Source: Mycoplasmatota bacterium
GTDB taxonomy: Bacteria > Bacillota_I > Bacilli_A > MAG-NZ
Assembly: GCA_018394315.1 (NCBI GenBank)
Contig: CP074575.1
Coordinates: 1,272,615 to 1,336,614 of the forward strand
Direction: 5' to 3'
DNA length: 64,000 nt
In this document: one piece after another, positions 1 through 8,610 of the stretch
Layout: each line of letters starts with the position of its first letter
How positions within the stretch are numbered: the stretch's first letter is position 1
Notes under the pieces: model-generated
Told to the model about the DNA's origin: nothing
Database searches by the model: none
Seen by the model: the letters and a program-made list of their open reading frames with translations, nothing else
Translations under genes and position numbers: made by a program

Positions 1-1
1 T

Positions 2-1624
2 AATAATCAATTGGTTGCGGCAGAGATTCTGTTTAAATATGAAAGATTAAAACCAATTTATTCATTAAAAGAATTATCCTTATCCACCTTTCGAAAAGCA
101 CTTAAAAGTGCTATAAAGATTTATTCGAGTGAAATGAAAGAAACATTACCGGAATATTTACTTAAAAAGTATAAACTGATTTCTTATAAAGATATGATTC
201 GTATAGCCCACTACCCAAATTCTATTGATGAAATCAAACATTTGAAAAGAAGAGTTAAATACGAAGAATTACTTAAGTACCAACTTAAATTACAATATAG
301 TCACTTTACCAATAAACTATCAAGTAAAATAAATATACATTACGATATTGACGCTATAAATACATTTATTGATTCTTTGCCATTTGAGTTAACAACTTCA
401 CAAAAAGATGCGCTAGAAGAAATTTTGGAGAATATGAACTCTGATTATACAATGAGTAGGTTACTTCAAGGTGATGTTGGAAGCGGGAAGACCATTGTAG
501 CGATAATTGCATTTTACGCTGCATATACTGCTGGTTATCAATCAGCATTTATGGCACCCACCGAGATTTTAGCTGAACAGCATTACCATAAAGTTATAAA
601 GTTATTACCTACTCTAAATATCAAATTATTAACTTCATCAATAAATAAGAAAGATCGACTTCAAGTACTTAGTGATCTTAAAAAAGGAGTTATAGACATA
701 ATTATTGGTACGCATTCATTGTTTCAAGATGTGGTTGAATATAACAACTTAGGTTTAGTTATAACAGATGAGCAACATCGCTTTGGAGTAGAACAAAGAC
801 AAAAATTACGTAAGAAGGGTTTTTCTCCAGACGTATTACACATGAGCGCAACTCCTATTCCAAGAACACTCGCAATTACGTTATTTGGAGATATGGATAT
901 ATCCACTATTAAAGAATTACCTAAAGGAAGAAAAAAAATTACTACGAAATATGTTAAAGATAAAGAATTAGATAAGGTAATTGATTTTATTAAACAGGAA
1001 ATAAAATTAGGAAGACAAGCTTACATAGTTACTGCTTTAATTACTGAGTCAGAAAAGATCGACTTACAAAATGCAGTTGATATATATGAAATAATTAAAG
1101 ATAAGCTTGATGGAAGAGTTGGTTTATTACATGGTAAGATGAAAAGTAGTGTAAAGGAAGAAGTAATGAACGACTTTAAGAATCGCAATATTGATTGTTT
1201 AGTTTCAACAACAGTTATTGAAGTCGGAGTAGATGTACCAAATGCTTCAGTAATGGTAATTATTGATGCTGATAGATTTGGGCTAAGCCAATTGCATCAA
1301 TTAAGAGGAAGAATTGGTCGTGGTGAGTATAATAGTTATTGCTTTTTGATTTCTAGTAATAAATCAGATAAAGCTGTCAAACGACTTAAGACAATTGAAA
1401 AGATATCAGATGGGTTTGAATTAAGTGAAGCGGATTTGAAATTACGAGGTCCAGGTGATTTTTTCGGTGTAAGACAATCTGGATATCCCAATTTTAAATA
1501 TGCTGACATAGTAGAGGATATGAGTATTTTATTAATTGCACGCGAAGATGCTAAAGAAATAGTGTATAATATAAACGATGAGAATAATAAAGTTCTTAAA
1601 GAATATTTAAAAAATAATTTTTAA
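2..1624 (+). CDS. recG: ATP-dependent DNA helicase RecG, 5' end outside window
   Basis: Branch-migration helicase that remodels stalled replication forks and Holliday junctions. The frame is open to the window edge, so the first part (the N-terminal wedge/OB region, roughly 140 residues judged from the usual ~680) lies upstream. Counting from the TTG at 11, Walker A (GDVGSGKT) is near residue 154, the DEQH box with the RecG-typical EQHRFGVEQR near 253, followed by SATPIPRTLA. The C-terminal helicase lobe shows QLRGRIGRG, and the end carries the ADLKLRGPGDFFGVRQSG segment typical of RecG. It is followed 33 bases later by plsX, the same order as in Bacillus (recG-fapR-plsX), but fapR is absent here. 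Identification is secure; only the true start is unknown. Confidence 0.96.
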   Translation, partial: NNQLVAAEILFKYERLKPIYSLKELSLSTFRKALKSAIKIYSSEMKETLPEYLLKKYKLISYKDMIRIAHYPNSIDEIKHLKRRVKYEELLKYQLKLQYSHFTNKLSSKINIHYDIDAINTFIDSLPFELTTSQKDALEEILENMNSDYTMSRLLQGDVGSGKTIVAIIAFYAAYTAGYQSAFMAPTEILAEQHYHKVIKLLPTLNIKLLTSSINKKDRLQVLSDLKKGVIDIIIGTHSLFQDVVEYNNLGLVITDEQHRFGVEQRQKLRKKGFSPDVLHMSATPIPRTLAITLFGDMDISTIKELPKGRKKITTKYVKDKELDKVIDFIKQEIKLGRQAYIVTALITESEKIDLQNAVDIYEIIKDKLDGRVGLLHGKMKSSVKEEVMNDFKNRNIDCLVSTTVIEVGVDVPNASVMVIIDADRFGLSQLHQLRGRIGRGEYNSYCFLISSNKSDKAVKRLKTIEKISDGFELSEADLKLRGPGDFFGVRQSGYPNFKYADIVEDMSILLIAREDAKEIVYNINDENNKVLKEYLKNNF

Positions 1625-1657
1625 AAAAATGATTTGTAACATTACTAGGAGGAAATT

Positions 1658-2647
1658 ATGATAAGAATAGCAGTAGACGCTATGGGTGGAGATTATGCAC
1701 CAAAAATAACGGTAATTGGCGCAATGGAAGCGATAAAGAAGTTTAGTGATATTGAAATTACGTTATTTGGAAACAAATACGAAATACATAAATATTTGAC
1801 AAACTCAAATAGAATCAGTGTAGTTCACACGCTAGAAGCTATCAAAATGGATGAAAAAGAAGCTATTAAGAAGATGAGAAGAGATAAAAAAACTTCTATG
1901 GCGATGGCGATGTACTCTGTCAAAGAAGAAAAGAATGATGCATTTGTTACAGCTGGACCAACTGGGCCTTTCGTAGCTGGTGCTCATCTAATTATTAGAA
2001 GAATTAATGGTATGAAGCGCACTGCGCTTACACCTATGTTTCCAACTGTAAACGGACACTGCTTATTTATGGATGTGGGAGCAAATATTGAAATTAAACC
2101 TGAACATTTACTTCAATATGCTCATTCAGGTAGTATATATGCTAGAGAAGTCTTAGAGATTAATAATCCTAAGGTTGCGCTCATAAATAACGGTGAAGAA
2201 AAAGGAAAAGGTAGGGTAATAGAACAAGAAGCCTATAAACTCTTAGAGCAAGATCCAAAAATTAATTTTATAGGAAATTTAGAGTCTAAATATCTTTTTG
2301 ATACTGATGCAGATGTTGTTGTTACTGATGGGTTTACCGGAAATGCAATAATGAAAGCTAGTGAAGGTGTATTAAAAGCATTTAGTACACTTTTAAAGAA
2401 TGAAATCAAGAAAAGTACTAAAGCTAAATTAGGTGCAGTAATTATGAAAAAAAACTTAAAAAATGTTGTAAAGAGATTCGACGCATCTGAAGTAGGAGGA
2501 GCAATTCTTTTAGGGGTAAAAGCACCAGTTATAAAGGCTCATGGTGCAAGTGATGCTTATTCATTTACAAGCGCAATACGTCAAGCAAGAAGTATAGTCA
2601 AAAAAGAAGTTGTAAGAAAAATTTCAAATGTTTTAGAGAGTGAGTAA
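1658..2647 (+). CDS. plsX: phosphate acyltransferase PlsX
   Basis: Converts acyl-ACP to acyl-phosphate, the donor for PlsY in phosphatidic acid synthesis; a peripheral membrane enzyme. The 329-residue length is normal. The N-terminal MIRIAVDAMGGDYAP is diagnostic, and VVTDGFTGNAIMKASEG is the conserved C-terminal segment. The ATG follows a clear AGGAGG with suitable spacing. It lies directly before rnc, only 2 bases apart; the fabD, fabG and acpP genes that separate plsX from rnc in Bacillus are missing here, so fatty acid synthesis genes are elsewhere or absent. Confidence 0.96.
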   Translation: MIRIAVDAMGGDYAPKITVIGAMEAIKKFSDIEITLFGNKYEIHKYLTNSNRISVVHTLEAIKMDEKEAIKKMRRDKKTSMAMAMYSVKEEKNDAFVTAGPTGPFVAGAHLIIRRINGMKRTALTPMFPTVNGHCLFMDVGANIEIKPEHLLQYAHSGSIYAREVLEINNPKVALINNGEEKGKGRVIEQEAYKLLEQDPKINFIGNLESKYLFDTDADVVVTDGFTGNAIMKASEGVLKAFSTLLKNEIKKSTKAKLGAVIMKKNLKNVVKRFDASEVGGAILLGVKAPVIKAHGASDAYSFTSAIRQARSIVKKEVVRKISNVLESE

Positions 2648-2649
2648 AA

Positions 2650-3339
2650 ATGGATTATTTAAATAAATTAGTGGAATTTCAAAAAAGTCATGATTTAGTA
2701 TTTAAAGATATTGACCTCTTAAAAAAAGCTTTTACGCATTCTTCTTATGCTAATGAACATAATGTCGATTGTAATGAGAGATTAGAATTCTTAGGTGATG
2801 CAGTTCTTCAAATTGCTGTTTCTGAATTTCTTTTTGAAAACTTTCCAAATGAAGACGAAGGTTTTTTATCCAAAAAAAGAGCTAAAAATGTATGTGAGTC
2901 AGCTTTATGCGTGATTGCTAAGAAAATGAATCTAGGAGACTATTTACTTTTAGGTAGAGGTGAGGAACAATCTAATGGAGATAAGAAGTGTTCAACATTA
3001 TCAAACACATTTGAAGCACTCCTTGGAGCGATTTATTTAGATAGAGGTTTTAACGAAATATTTAAGATTTTAGATAGATATTTATTCACACAATTATTAG
3101 ATGACCAGTTCGCAGTAGAAAGAGACTATAAGAGTAGTTTTCAAGAATATGTACAATCAGATACAAAAAGATCAATTGATTATCGATTAATTAGTGAAAC
3201 AGGACCTGCTCATAATAAATTATTTGAGATTGCTGTTTATATGGATGAGATAAGAATGGGAGTTGGAAAGGGAAAAACAAAAAAAGAAGCTGAACAGAAT
3301 TCAGCAAAAGAAGCCTTAACGAAGTTAGCTAGTAAATAG
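2650..3339 (+). CDS. rnc: ribonuclease III
   Basis: Double-strand-specific endoribonuclease for rRNA processing and mRNA/antisense decay. The 229-residue protein has the signature NERLEFLGDAVL at residues 42-53, with the catalytic Glu/Asp, and a C-terminal double-stranded RNA-binding domain from about residue 155 (the GVGKGKTKKEAEQNSAKEA region). It starts 2 bases after the plsX stop and is likely translationally coupled to it. A strong intrinsic terminator follows, so the transcription unit ends here; smc and ftsY, which follow rnc in Bacillus, are not present. Confidence 0.96.
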   Translation: MDYLNKLVEFQKSHDLVFKDIDLLKKAFTHSSYANEHNVDCNERLEFLGDAVLQIAVSEFLFENFPNEDEGFLSKKRAKNVCESALCVIAKKMNLGDYLLLGRGEEQSNGDKKCSTLSNTFEALLGAIYLDRGFNEIFKILDRYLFTQLLDDQFAVERDYKSSFQEYVQSDTKRSIDYRLISETGPAHNKLFEIAVYMDEIRMGVGKGKTKKEAEQNSAKEALTKLASK

Positions 3340-3345
3340 ATATTA

Positions 3346-3388
3346 CCCTTAATTATTAATGTGCATATTAATAATTAAGGGTTTTTTT
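3346..3388 (+). terminator. intrinsic terminator after rnc
   Basis: A perfect 15-bp stem beginning CCCTTAATT encloses a 6-base loop and is followed by seven T. It lies 7 bases after the rnc stop and closes the recG-plsX-rnc unit. Confidence 0.9.
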
Positions 3389-3418
3389 AAATCTTAATTT
3401 TATATGGAGGTGAAATAG

Positions 3419-3442
3419 GTGACAATGTCACTAAAAATATGA
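3419..3442 (+). promoter_or_regulatory. 7-codon mini-ORF overlapping the dapB start
   Basis: GTG ACA ATG TCA CTA AAA ATA TGA would encode MTMSLKI. A strong GGAGGTG at 3406-3412 is placed 6 bases from this GTG but 26 bases from the dapB ATG, and the TGA stop overlaps the dapB ATG (ATGA at 3439-3442). No other in-frame start for dapB lies nearer the ribosome-binding site. The simplest reading is that ribosomes load on the mini-ORF and re-initiate at dapB. The coupling is inferred from spacing only. Confidence 0.45.
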
Positions 3443-4131
3443 ATAATATTGCTATTATAGGAATCCATGGTAGGATGGGAAAATATGTCCATACCATTTT
3501 AGATGGTAAACAAGGATATAACGTTATTGCTGGAATTGATAAAAAAAGAGATTACTGTCGTGTTGAAGTTTATCCAAAAATAGAAGAAGTATTAGAAAAA
3601 AAAGATGTAGATTTAATAATAGACTTTTCGAGTAGTTCTAGTAAGTCAAGTATAGAATATGCCATTAAAAGTAATATTCCAGTATTGTCAGGCACAACCG
3701 GTTTTACAGACAGTGAAAAAAATGAGTTAATTGCCCTTGCGAAAAGTAATAACTCAAATCTAATGTTAATATCTAACTTTGCCCATGGAGCAAGTGTTAT
3801 GTATAAAATCGTAAAAGATTTAGCTAACGATTTTGATAAACATGATATAATCGAAGTCCATCATGTTAATAAGAGAGATAAACCAAGTGGAACAGCTAAG
3901 GAATACGCTAAAATTATGAAAGTGGATGTGGATAAGGTACAAAGTATTCGGTTGAATGATGTAATTGCTTCTCATGAGGCAATCTTCGATAACCCTGGTG
4001 AGAAGTTAATCATAAGACATGAAATATATCACAGAGATGCCTTCTTAAAAGGTCTTAATAATTCACTAGACATTATTTTACATAGAAGGGTATGGATTAG
4101 TGATTTAGATCAATATAATAGAATCAGTTAA
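3439..4131 (+). CDS. dapB: 4-hydroxy-tetrahydrodipicolinate reductase
   Basis: NAD(P)H-dependent step of the lysine/meso-diaminopimelate pathway, supplying diaminopimelate for peptidoglycan and the precursor of spore dipicolinate. The 230-residue protein is slightly short for the family. It has a Rossmann motif GIHGRMG at residues 8-14 and the catalytic signature HHVNKRDKPSGTA at 141-153, with the paired His and the PSGT loop. No dapA or other lysine genes adjoin it. The start has no ribosome-binding site of its own at usual distance; it overlaps the stop of a 7-codon mini-ORF. The MurE in this window has the diaminopimelate-type motif, consistent with a need for this enzyme. Confidence 0.92.
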   Translation: MNNIAIIGIHGRMGKYVHTILDGKQGYNVIAGIDKKRDYCRVEVYPKIEEVLEKKDVDLIIDFSSSSSKSSIEYAIKSNIPVLSGTTGFTDSEKNELIALAKSNNSNLMLISNFAHGASVMYKIVKDLANDFDKHDIIEVHHVNKRDKPSGTAKEYAKIMKVDVDKVQSIRLNDVIASHEAIFDNPGEKLIIRHEIYHRDAFLKGLNNSLDIILHRRVWISDLDQYNRIS

Positions 4132-4133
4132 AA

Positions 4134-4162
4134 TTGAAAAGTATGTTATAATTTGTTATAAT
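4134..4162 (+). promoter_or_regulatory. sigma-A-type promoter for dnaD-nth
   Basis: TTGAAA at 4134-4139, 17-base spacer, TATAAT at 4157-4162, located 24 bases before the dnaD start. A second TATAAT lies inside the spacer. Confidence 0.75.
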
Positions 4163-4185
4163 TTTGCTAACAAAGGGGAGTACTT

Positions 4186-4785
4186 ATGGACAATAATTAT
4201 GGATTATTAAATATTAAGTATTTAGATATAGATAAGCTATTGCTAAATAGTTATTTGAGATTAAGAATAGATGAGACGGATGTTGTTATATTACTACTTT
4301 TATTCGAAGTTAATAATCATGGAAGTAATTTCTTGTCTATCTCTGAGTTGGCCAGAAAAACAACAATTTCTATTGATGATCTTGCAAACAAAGTAGATAT
4401 TTTAGTAACAAGAGGATTCGTAAACCTTGATATTTATATAAATAAAGCAGGTGAAGAAGAAACTAAGTTTTCCGTTGTTCCAACTGTTAAGAAAATATTT
4501 GATTTATTTAAGGAAGACGAAATTAAAGAAATGAAAAAAGGTAATACAGACATTCCTAGAATTGTTAGTATGATTGAAGATGAGTTTAAAAGAGTCTTAT
4601 CATCAAAAGAACTATACATTATTAAAAGTTGGGAATATAGTTATGAAGAAGTAAAAGAAGCTCTTTTAGAGACGCTTAAGCAGAAAAAGTTGAGAATTGA
4701 GTATTTGAATAAGATTTTAGAAAATAATAATAAAAATCTAGAAAGAAACACAAAGTATTTCAATGAATTTATGTCTAATGAGTAG
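4186..4785 (+). CDS. dnaD: DnaD-like replication initiation / primosome protein
   Basis: DnaD helps load the replicative helicase at oriC and at restarted forks in Bacillota. The 199-residue protein has an N-terminal winged-helix region (about residues 1-100, ISELARKTTISIDDLANKVDILVTRGFV) and a C-terminal DnaB_2-type helical domain (about 120-185) containing YIIKSWEYSYEEVKEAL, the family's YxxxxxW-type motif. An AGGGGAG site precedes the ATG. It overlaps nth by 8 bases, the same dnaD-nth pair as in Bacillus, which supports the assignment despite low sequence conservation in this family. Confidence 0.88.
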   Translation: MDNNYGLLNIKYLDIDKLLLNSYLRLRIDETDVVILLLLFEVNNHGSNFLSISELARKTTISIDDLANKVDILVTRGFVNLDIYINKAGEEETKFSVVPTVKKIFDLFKEDEIKEMKKGNTDIPRIVSMIEDEFKRVLSSKELYIIKSWEYSYEEVKEALLETLKQKKLRIEYLNKILENNNKNLERNTKYFNEFMSNE

Positions 4786-5401
4786 TATAAAAGTTATTGA
4801 GCAGATGTTCCCTAATGCTAAGTGTGAATTAATTCATGAAAACGAATTTGAATTATTAATAGCAGTAATGTTAAGTGCACAAACAACTGATGAATCTGTC
4901 AATAAACTAACTGATCACTTATTTTCTAAATATAAAAAACCAGTTGATTACTTAAATGTACCGATTACAGAACTTGAGGGAGACTTAAGAAAGTTAGGTT
5001 TATATAGAAGGAAAGCTCTAAATATTAGATCAACATGTCAACTTTTAATTGATAAATATAAGGGAGTTGTACCTAACACAAGAGATGAACTAATCTCTCT
5101 TCCTGGAGTAGGTAGAAAAACTGCAAATGTGATTTTAGGGGTAGCATTTAATGAACCAGCTATTCCAGTGGATACGCATGTAGAGCGTGTAAGTAAAAGA
5201 CTAGGGTTTGCAGAAGAGAATGATAGTGCTTATGCTGTTGAAAAAAAACTAATGAACATACTGCCCAAAGATAAGTGGAATGAATTTCACCATCAAATAA
5301 TCTTTTTTGGTAGATATCACTGTACTGCAAGAAGTCCACATTGTGAACAATGTGAACTTACTAAGAATTGTATATATTTTAAAAGTAGGTTACTAAAGTA
5401 A
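4778..5401 (+). CDS. nth: endonuclease III (DNA glycosylase/AP lyase)
   Basis: Base-excision repair enzyme for oxidised pyrimidines. The helix-hairpin-helix LPGVGRKTANV lies at residues 108-118 with catalytic Lys114; the catalytic Asp is D132 in VDTHVERVSKRLGF. The [4Fe-4S] ligands C182, C189, C192 and C198 keep the C-X6-C-X2-C-X5-C spacing. I start at ATG 4778, which overlaps the dnaD stop and gives the normal N-terminus; an in-frame ATG at 4763 would add MNLCL. The hairpin at the 3' end overlaps the stop codon. Confidence 0.95.
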   Translation: MSSIKVIEQMFPNAKCELIHENEFELLIAVMLSAQTTDESVNKLTDHLFSKYKKPVDYLNVPITELEGDLRKLGLYRRKALNIRSTCQLLIDKYKGVVPNTRDELISLPGVGRKTANVILGVAFNEPAIPVDTHVERVSKRLGFAEENDSAYAVEKKLMNILPKDKWNEFHHQIIFFGRYHCTARSPHCEQCELTKNCIYFKSRLLK

Positions 5402-5410
5402 CCTCTTTTC
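5387..5410 (+). terminator. terminator overlapping nth stop
   Basis: AGGTTAC, 4-base loop, GTAACCT, then CTTTTCT. The stem includes the nth stop codon. The U-tract is interrupted, so strength is uncertain. Confidence 0.6.
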
Positions 5411-5460
5411 TATAATAATAATACTAGGATGCAAAGTATATAATTAATAGGGAGGGAATA

Positions 5461-5625
5461 ATGAAAGTTAAAATATTTGATTTTGAACACGATGAAGACC
5501 TTGAAGAAGCTATAAATGAGTTTATCGATGGTAAAAATGTAGTAGACATAAAATACCAAATAGCTATGATGTATGACGGAAGAGAACAGGTATTTTCTTA
5601 TAGCGCAATGATTCTTTATGATTAA
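5461..5625 (+). CDS. small Cse60-like sporulation protein
   Basis: A 54-residue acidic protein, MKVKIFDFEHDEDLEEAI at the start and FSYSAMILYD at the end. This layout (VKVFDxEHExDLE, then VxDIKYQ, then a terminal FSAM(I/V)IY) matches my recollection of the Cse60 family, small proteins made during Bacillus sporulation with no known biochemical role. A strong AGGGAGGG site lies 7 bases before the ATG. It stands alone between nth and a regulator gene. The coding call is good because of the ribosome-binding site and codon usage; the family call is from memory of the pattern and is tentative. Confidence 0.65.
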   Translation: MKVKIFDFEHDEDLEEAINEFIDGKNVVDIKYQIAMMYDGREQVFSYSAMILYD

Positions 5626-5724
5626 CGGTATCAATAGAGTGTAAGAGAAAATAAATAATTTTTCAAATAAAAAGTCTTTCCTGCAGTCTATGATTTGCGT
5701 AAAATTCTTAAGGGAGGGAAATAT

Positions 5725-6969
5725 ATGAATATAAGAGGATTCGAAAAACTGATCAATGAAAGAGAAGTAGAACAAAATGAATTGTCAAAAAACAAAACTC
5801 TTGCGACTACTATTCGCAGGAGAAGGAAGGAAATGAATTACACTCAAGGACAAGTATCTAAAGGGATATGTAGTGTTAGTTATTTATCGAAAATTGAAAA
5901 CGGTCACTTAGAACCAGAAAACTATTATGTTCAAGAAATTATGAATAGAATTGGGATAGGTCATAAGGAAATAAGTAATGCGGTTTATGTTGAGGAAGTT
6001 AAAGCGATTGTTAAAGCAATGTTTTATGAAGAAAGTGATGTAATAGTAAAAATTTATGATGATGTTAGTGCTGATGAAAACTCAAATATATTAAGTGCTG
6101 AGTTAATCTTTTTAGGAAAATGTCTATATTTTGGAGAACTTGAAAGGTCACTAGAATTGATTAAGACCATAAATCTAGTTAAAAAAGATTTAATCAATTA
6201 TGAGCTTAAGGTGTTTATATATTTTATCGCATTATTTGAGTCTATGAATCTTAGAAACAAGTATGCCATGAATTACTTGAAAATATTATCTAGTTTAGAA
6301 GATAGTGATCCTAATCTATGTATGCTGATTTTGATTTTAAAAGCAAAAGTGACTATATATTTAGGTCAATACGTTCTAGCAATGAGTACTATAAATAATA
6401 TTGAATGTCGATTGATAAATAACATGAATTTGAATAAACTAATAAAAATAAAACTAGATCATGTTTTCTTACTTACTTTAAGTAAACAAACTGAAGATGC
6501 TTGGAGGGTGTTAGATAGAGTAAAAAGATATATGAGTGTAGATTCAACTGTATTGGAAAGAGTTCATTTTATTACTGGTTGGCTGTATAAAGTTGAAGGT
6601 GATTATGAAAAGGCCATAACTTCATTTTCAAATGCATGTGATCAACTCTATTTTGAGAGTATAAGTAATATCGTTGAGTGCTATTATTATCTAGAAAATT
6701 ATTCATCAATGAATGAATTTGTCCAGATGATTGATGAGAATAAAGAAGACAAAAGATATGAATTCTACCATAAATTAGTATCATATTTTTCAGTTAAATC
6801 GAATGGTCATCTATATGATTGTAAAGAATATGTGACTAGACAACTTATGCCGATGATGAAAAAGGTGAAGTATAATTACTATTATAATTTATTTTCAATA
6901 GACTTAATTGAATATCACAGGACTAATGGTAGATACAAAGAAATTGACAAAATCAGAAATAAATTATAA
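5725..6969 (+). CDS. XRE-family HTH regulator with TPR-like C-terminal region
   Basis: A 414-residue protein with an N-terminal helix-turn-helix at about residues 27-85 (LATTIRRRRKEMNYTQGQVSKG... SYLSKIENGHLEP), preceded by a 26-residue extension, then a long all-helical region resembling tetratricopeptide repeats (for example RVHFITGWLYKVEGDYEKAITSFSNA). This is the architecture of RRNPP/PlcR-like regulators, many of which bind a short secreted peptide; whether this one does is not shown, and no peptide precursor gene is visible next to it. I choose ATG 5725 because it follows GGGAGGG; an upstream in-frame start at 5695 lacks one. The next gene, 52 bases downstream, is a MATE exporter that it may control. 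Confidence 0.8.
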   Translation: MNIRGFEKLINEREVEQNELSKNKTLATTIRRRRKEMNYTQGQVSKGICSVSYLSKIENGHLEPENYYVQEIMNRIGIGHKEISNAVYVEEVKAIVKAMFYEESDVIVKIYDDVSADENSNILSAELIFLGKCLYFGELERSLELIKTINLVKKDLINYELKVFIYFIALFESMNLRNKYAMNYLKILSSLEDSDPNLCMLILILKAKVTIYLGQYVLAMSTINNIECRLINNMNLNKLIKIKLDHVFLLTLSKQTEDAWRVLDRVKRYMSVDSTVLERVHFITGWLYKVEGDYEKAITSFSNACDQLYFESISNIVECYYYLENYSSMNEFVQMIDENKEDKRYEFYHKLVSYFSVKSNGHLYDCKEYVTRQLMPMMKKVKYNYYYNLFSIDLIEYHRTNGRYKEIDKIRNKL

Positions 6970-7021
6970 AAGACTTTCTAAAAATTATTAAAAATGTCAT
7001 AATGTTTAAGAGGTGCACAAT

Positions 7022-8407
7022 ATGGAGCAAGGATCACATCAGTTAAAAAATATGCCAATAAAAAAATTACTATGGAAGTTGAGTATTCCCGCTATAATCG
7101 GGATGACTTTTAATGCACTGTATAATATTGTTGATGCTATATTTGTAGGTGAAGCGAGAGGTGAAAGTGGAATTGCTGCTATTAGTATCGTATCTCCTGT
7201 TCAAATGATAGTTATGGCAATTGCGCTAACAATAGGAATTGGAGCGGCTAGTATATATTCTAGAGCTATAGGTGCAGAGGATTCAGAAAAAGCCAGAAAA
7301 ACAGTTAACAATGCGTTTGTTTTGGGTTTAACATTTGGAATTATAATCTCTATTATTGGATTATTGTTTGGAGAGGAAATAGCATATCTATTTGGTATGA
7401 AGGATGACTTCAAATTAGATACAATGAACTATTTAGAAGTAATCTTCTATGGAATTACCTTTCAAATTATATCAATGATATACAACAACTTGTTTAGAGC
7501 TGAAGGCTTTGCGAAGACTGCAATGGTTGCGATGATAGTTGGAACTAGTACAAACATAATTTTAGACCCTATATTTATCTTCGACTGGGGACTAGGTCTA
7601 GGAACAAGAGGAGCAGCTTATGCTACAGTAATTGGTTATACTTTAACTTTTGGCTATCTTTTATATCATCAATTTAAGTCAAAAGGAAATTTGAGACTTA
7701 AAATCAAATTAATGAAGATAAATTTGAAAATATCAATTGAGACTATTATTGTAGGTATTCCTGCTTTTGTTAGAAATTCGATTGGTGCAGTTATAATAAT
7801 CTTAATAAATAATTTACTTAAACAATATTCAATAGATCCTACAACATCAATAGCATTATATGGAATAATTTCAAGGACGTTAATATTTGTTTTATTGCCA
7901 ATCTTTGGTATCGTCCAAGGAATGTCTCCTATAGTTGGTTATAATTTTGGTTCTGAGCAATATGAGAGATCCTTGGAAGCTACATATTATTCCAAGAAAA
8001 TTACATATACATACTTTTTAATAGTATTTATTCTGATTCAAACTTCAGCAAAGTTTATTGTTAATCTGTTTGGGGTGAGTCAAGAGACAATAATATTGGG
8101 TTCTAACTATCTAAGGTTGACCTTGTTGTTTTTACCTCTGCTTGCTGTTCAGATAATTCTTACAGGTTATTATCAGGCGTTAGGGAAAAGTAAACAAGCT
8201 GCATTCATTGCTTTACTTAGACAATCGATTTTATTAGTCCCTTTAGTATTGATATTGCCGATATTTCTAGGAGAGATTGGAATTTGGATTGCTATTCCAT
8301 TATCAGATTTAATTTCGTCTTTAGTGAGTTTTTGGTTATACAGAAAAGAGATGAAATCGTTCAGGATACAGTATTTAGAAAATTTGGAACCAATTACTCA
8401 GCTTTAA
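7022..8407 (+). CDS. MATE family efflux transporter
   Basis: A 461-residue integral membrane protein of the multidrug and toxic compound extrusion family, normally a Na+ or H+ antiporter exporting cationic drugs or metabolites. About twelve hydrophobic helices are visible; the N-terminal PIKKLLWKLSIPAIIGM and NIVDAIFVG are typical, and the second half repeats the fold (ILPIFGIVQGMSPIVGYNFG). ATG 7022 is chosen because AGAGGTG precedes it; an in-frame GTG at 7013 is part of that site. It follows the XRE/TPR regulator. The substrate cannot be predicted. Confidence 0.9.
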   Translation: MEQGSHQLKNMPIKKLLWKLSIPAIIGMTFNALYNIVDAIFVGEARGESGIAAISIVSPVQMIVMAIALTIGIGAASIYSRAIGAEDSEKARKTVNNAFVLGLTFGIIISIIGLLFGEEIAYLFGMKDDFKLDTMNYLEVIFYGITFQIISMIYNNLFRAEGFAKTAMVAMIVGTSTNIILDPIFIFDWGLGLGTRGAAYATVIGYTLTFGYLLYHQFKSKGNLRLKIKLMKINLKISIETIIVGIPAFVRNSIGAVIIILINNLLKQYSIDPTTSIALYGIISRTLIFVLLPIFGIVQGMSPIVGYNFGSEQYERSLEATYYSKKITYTYFLIVFILIQTSAKFIVNLFGVSQETIILGSNYLRLTLLFLPLLAVQIILTGYYQALGKSKQAAFIALLRQSILLVPLVLILPIFLGEIGIWIAIPLSDLISSLVSFWLYRKEMKSFRIQYLENLEPITQL

Positions 8408-8436
8408 GACGGATAGCTTTAATCTATAAAGAGAAT

Positions 8437-8475
8437 ATACTAAGTAAGATTTATTATATGGCTTAGTATTTTTTT
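8437..8475 (+). terminator. terminator after MATE gene
   Basis: ATACTAAG pairs with CTTAGTAT across a 17-base loop, followed by seven T. It lies 29 bases after the stop. Confidence 0.6.
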
Positions 8476-8610
8476 ACTCTAGAAGAAACCTATTCTAGAA
8501 CTTAACAATTTATAAAGCTAAATAATGTTTGAAGGTATATGGGGTAAGAGTGTATTCTTAAAGAAAGAAAAGTTAATGCTGTTCTAATGAATTCTCTAAA
8601 TAAATCATAC

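Noticed and set aside
5410-5775. A 121-codon minus-strand frame over the Cse60-like gene
   Set aside because: It is antisense to a better supported small gene and the start of the XRE regulator; its hydrophobic composition is what the reverse complement of AT-rich coding DNA gives.
8284-8466. A 60-codon frame overlapping the end of the MATE gene
   Set aside because: It lies almost wholly inside the MATE gene in another frame, has no ribosome-binding site and no recognisable composition.
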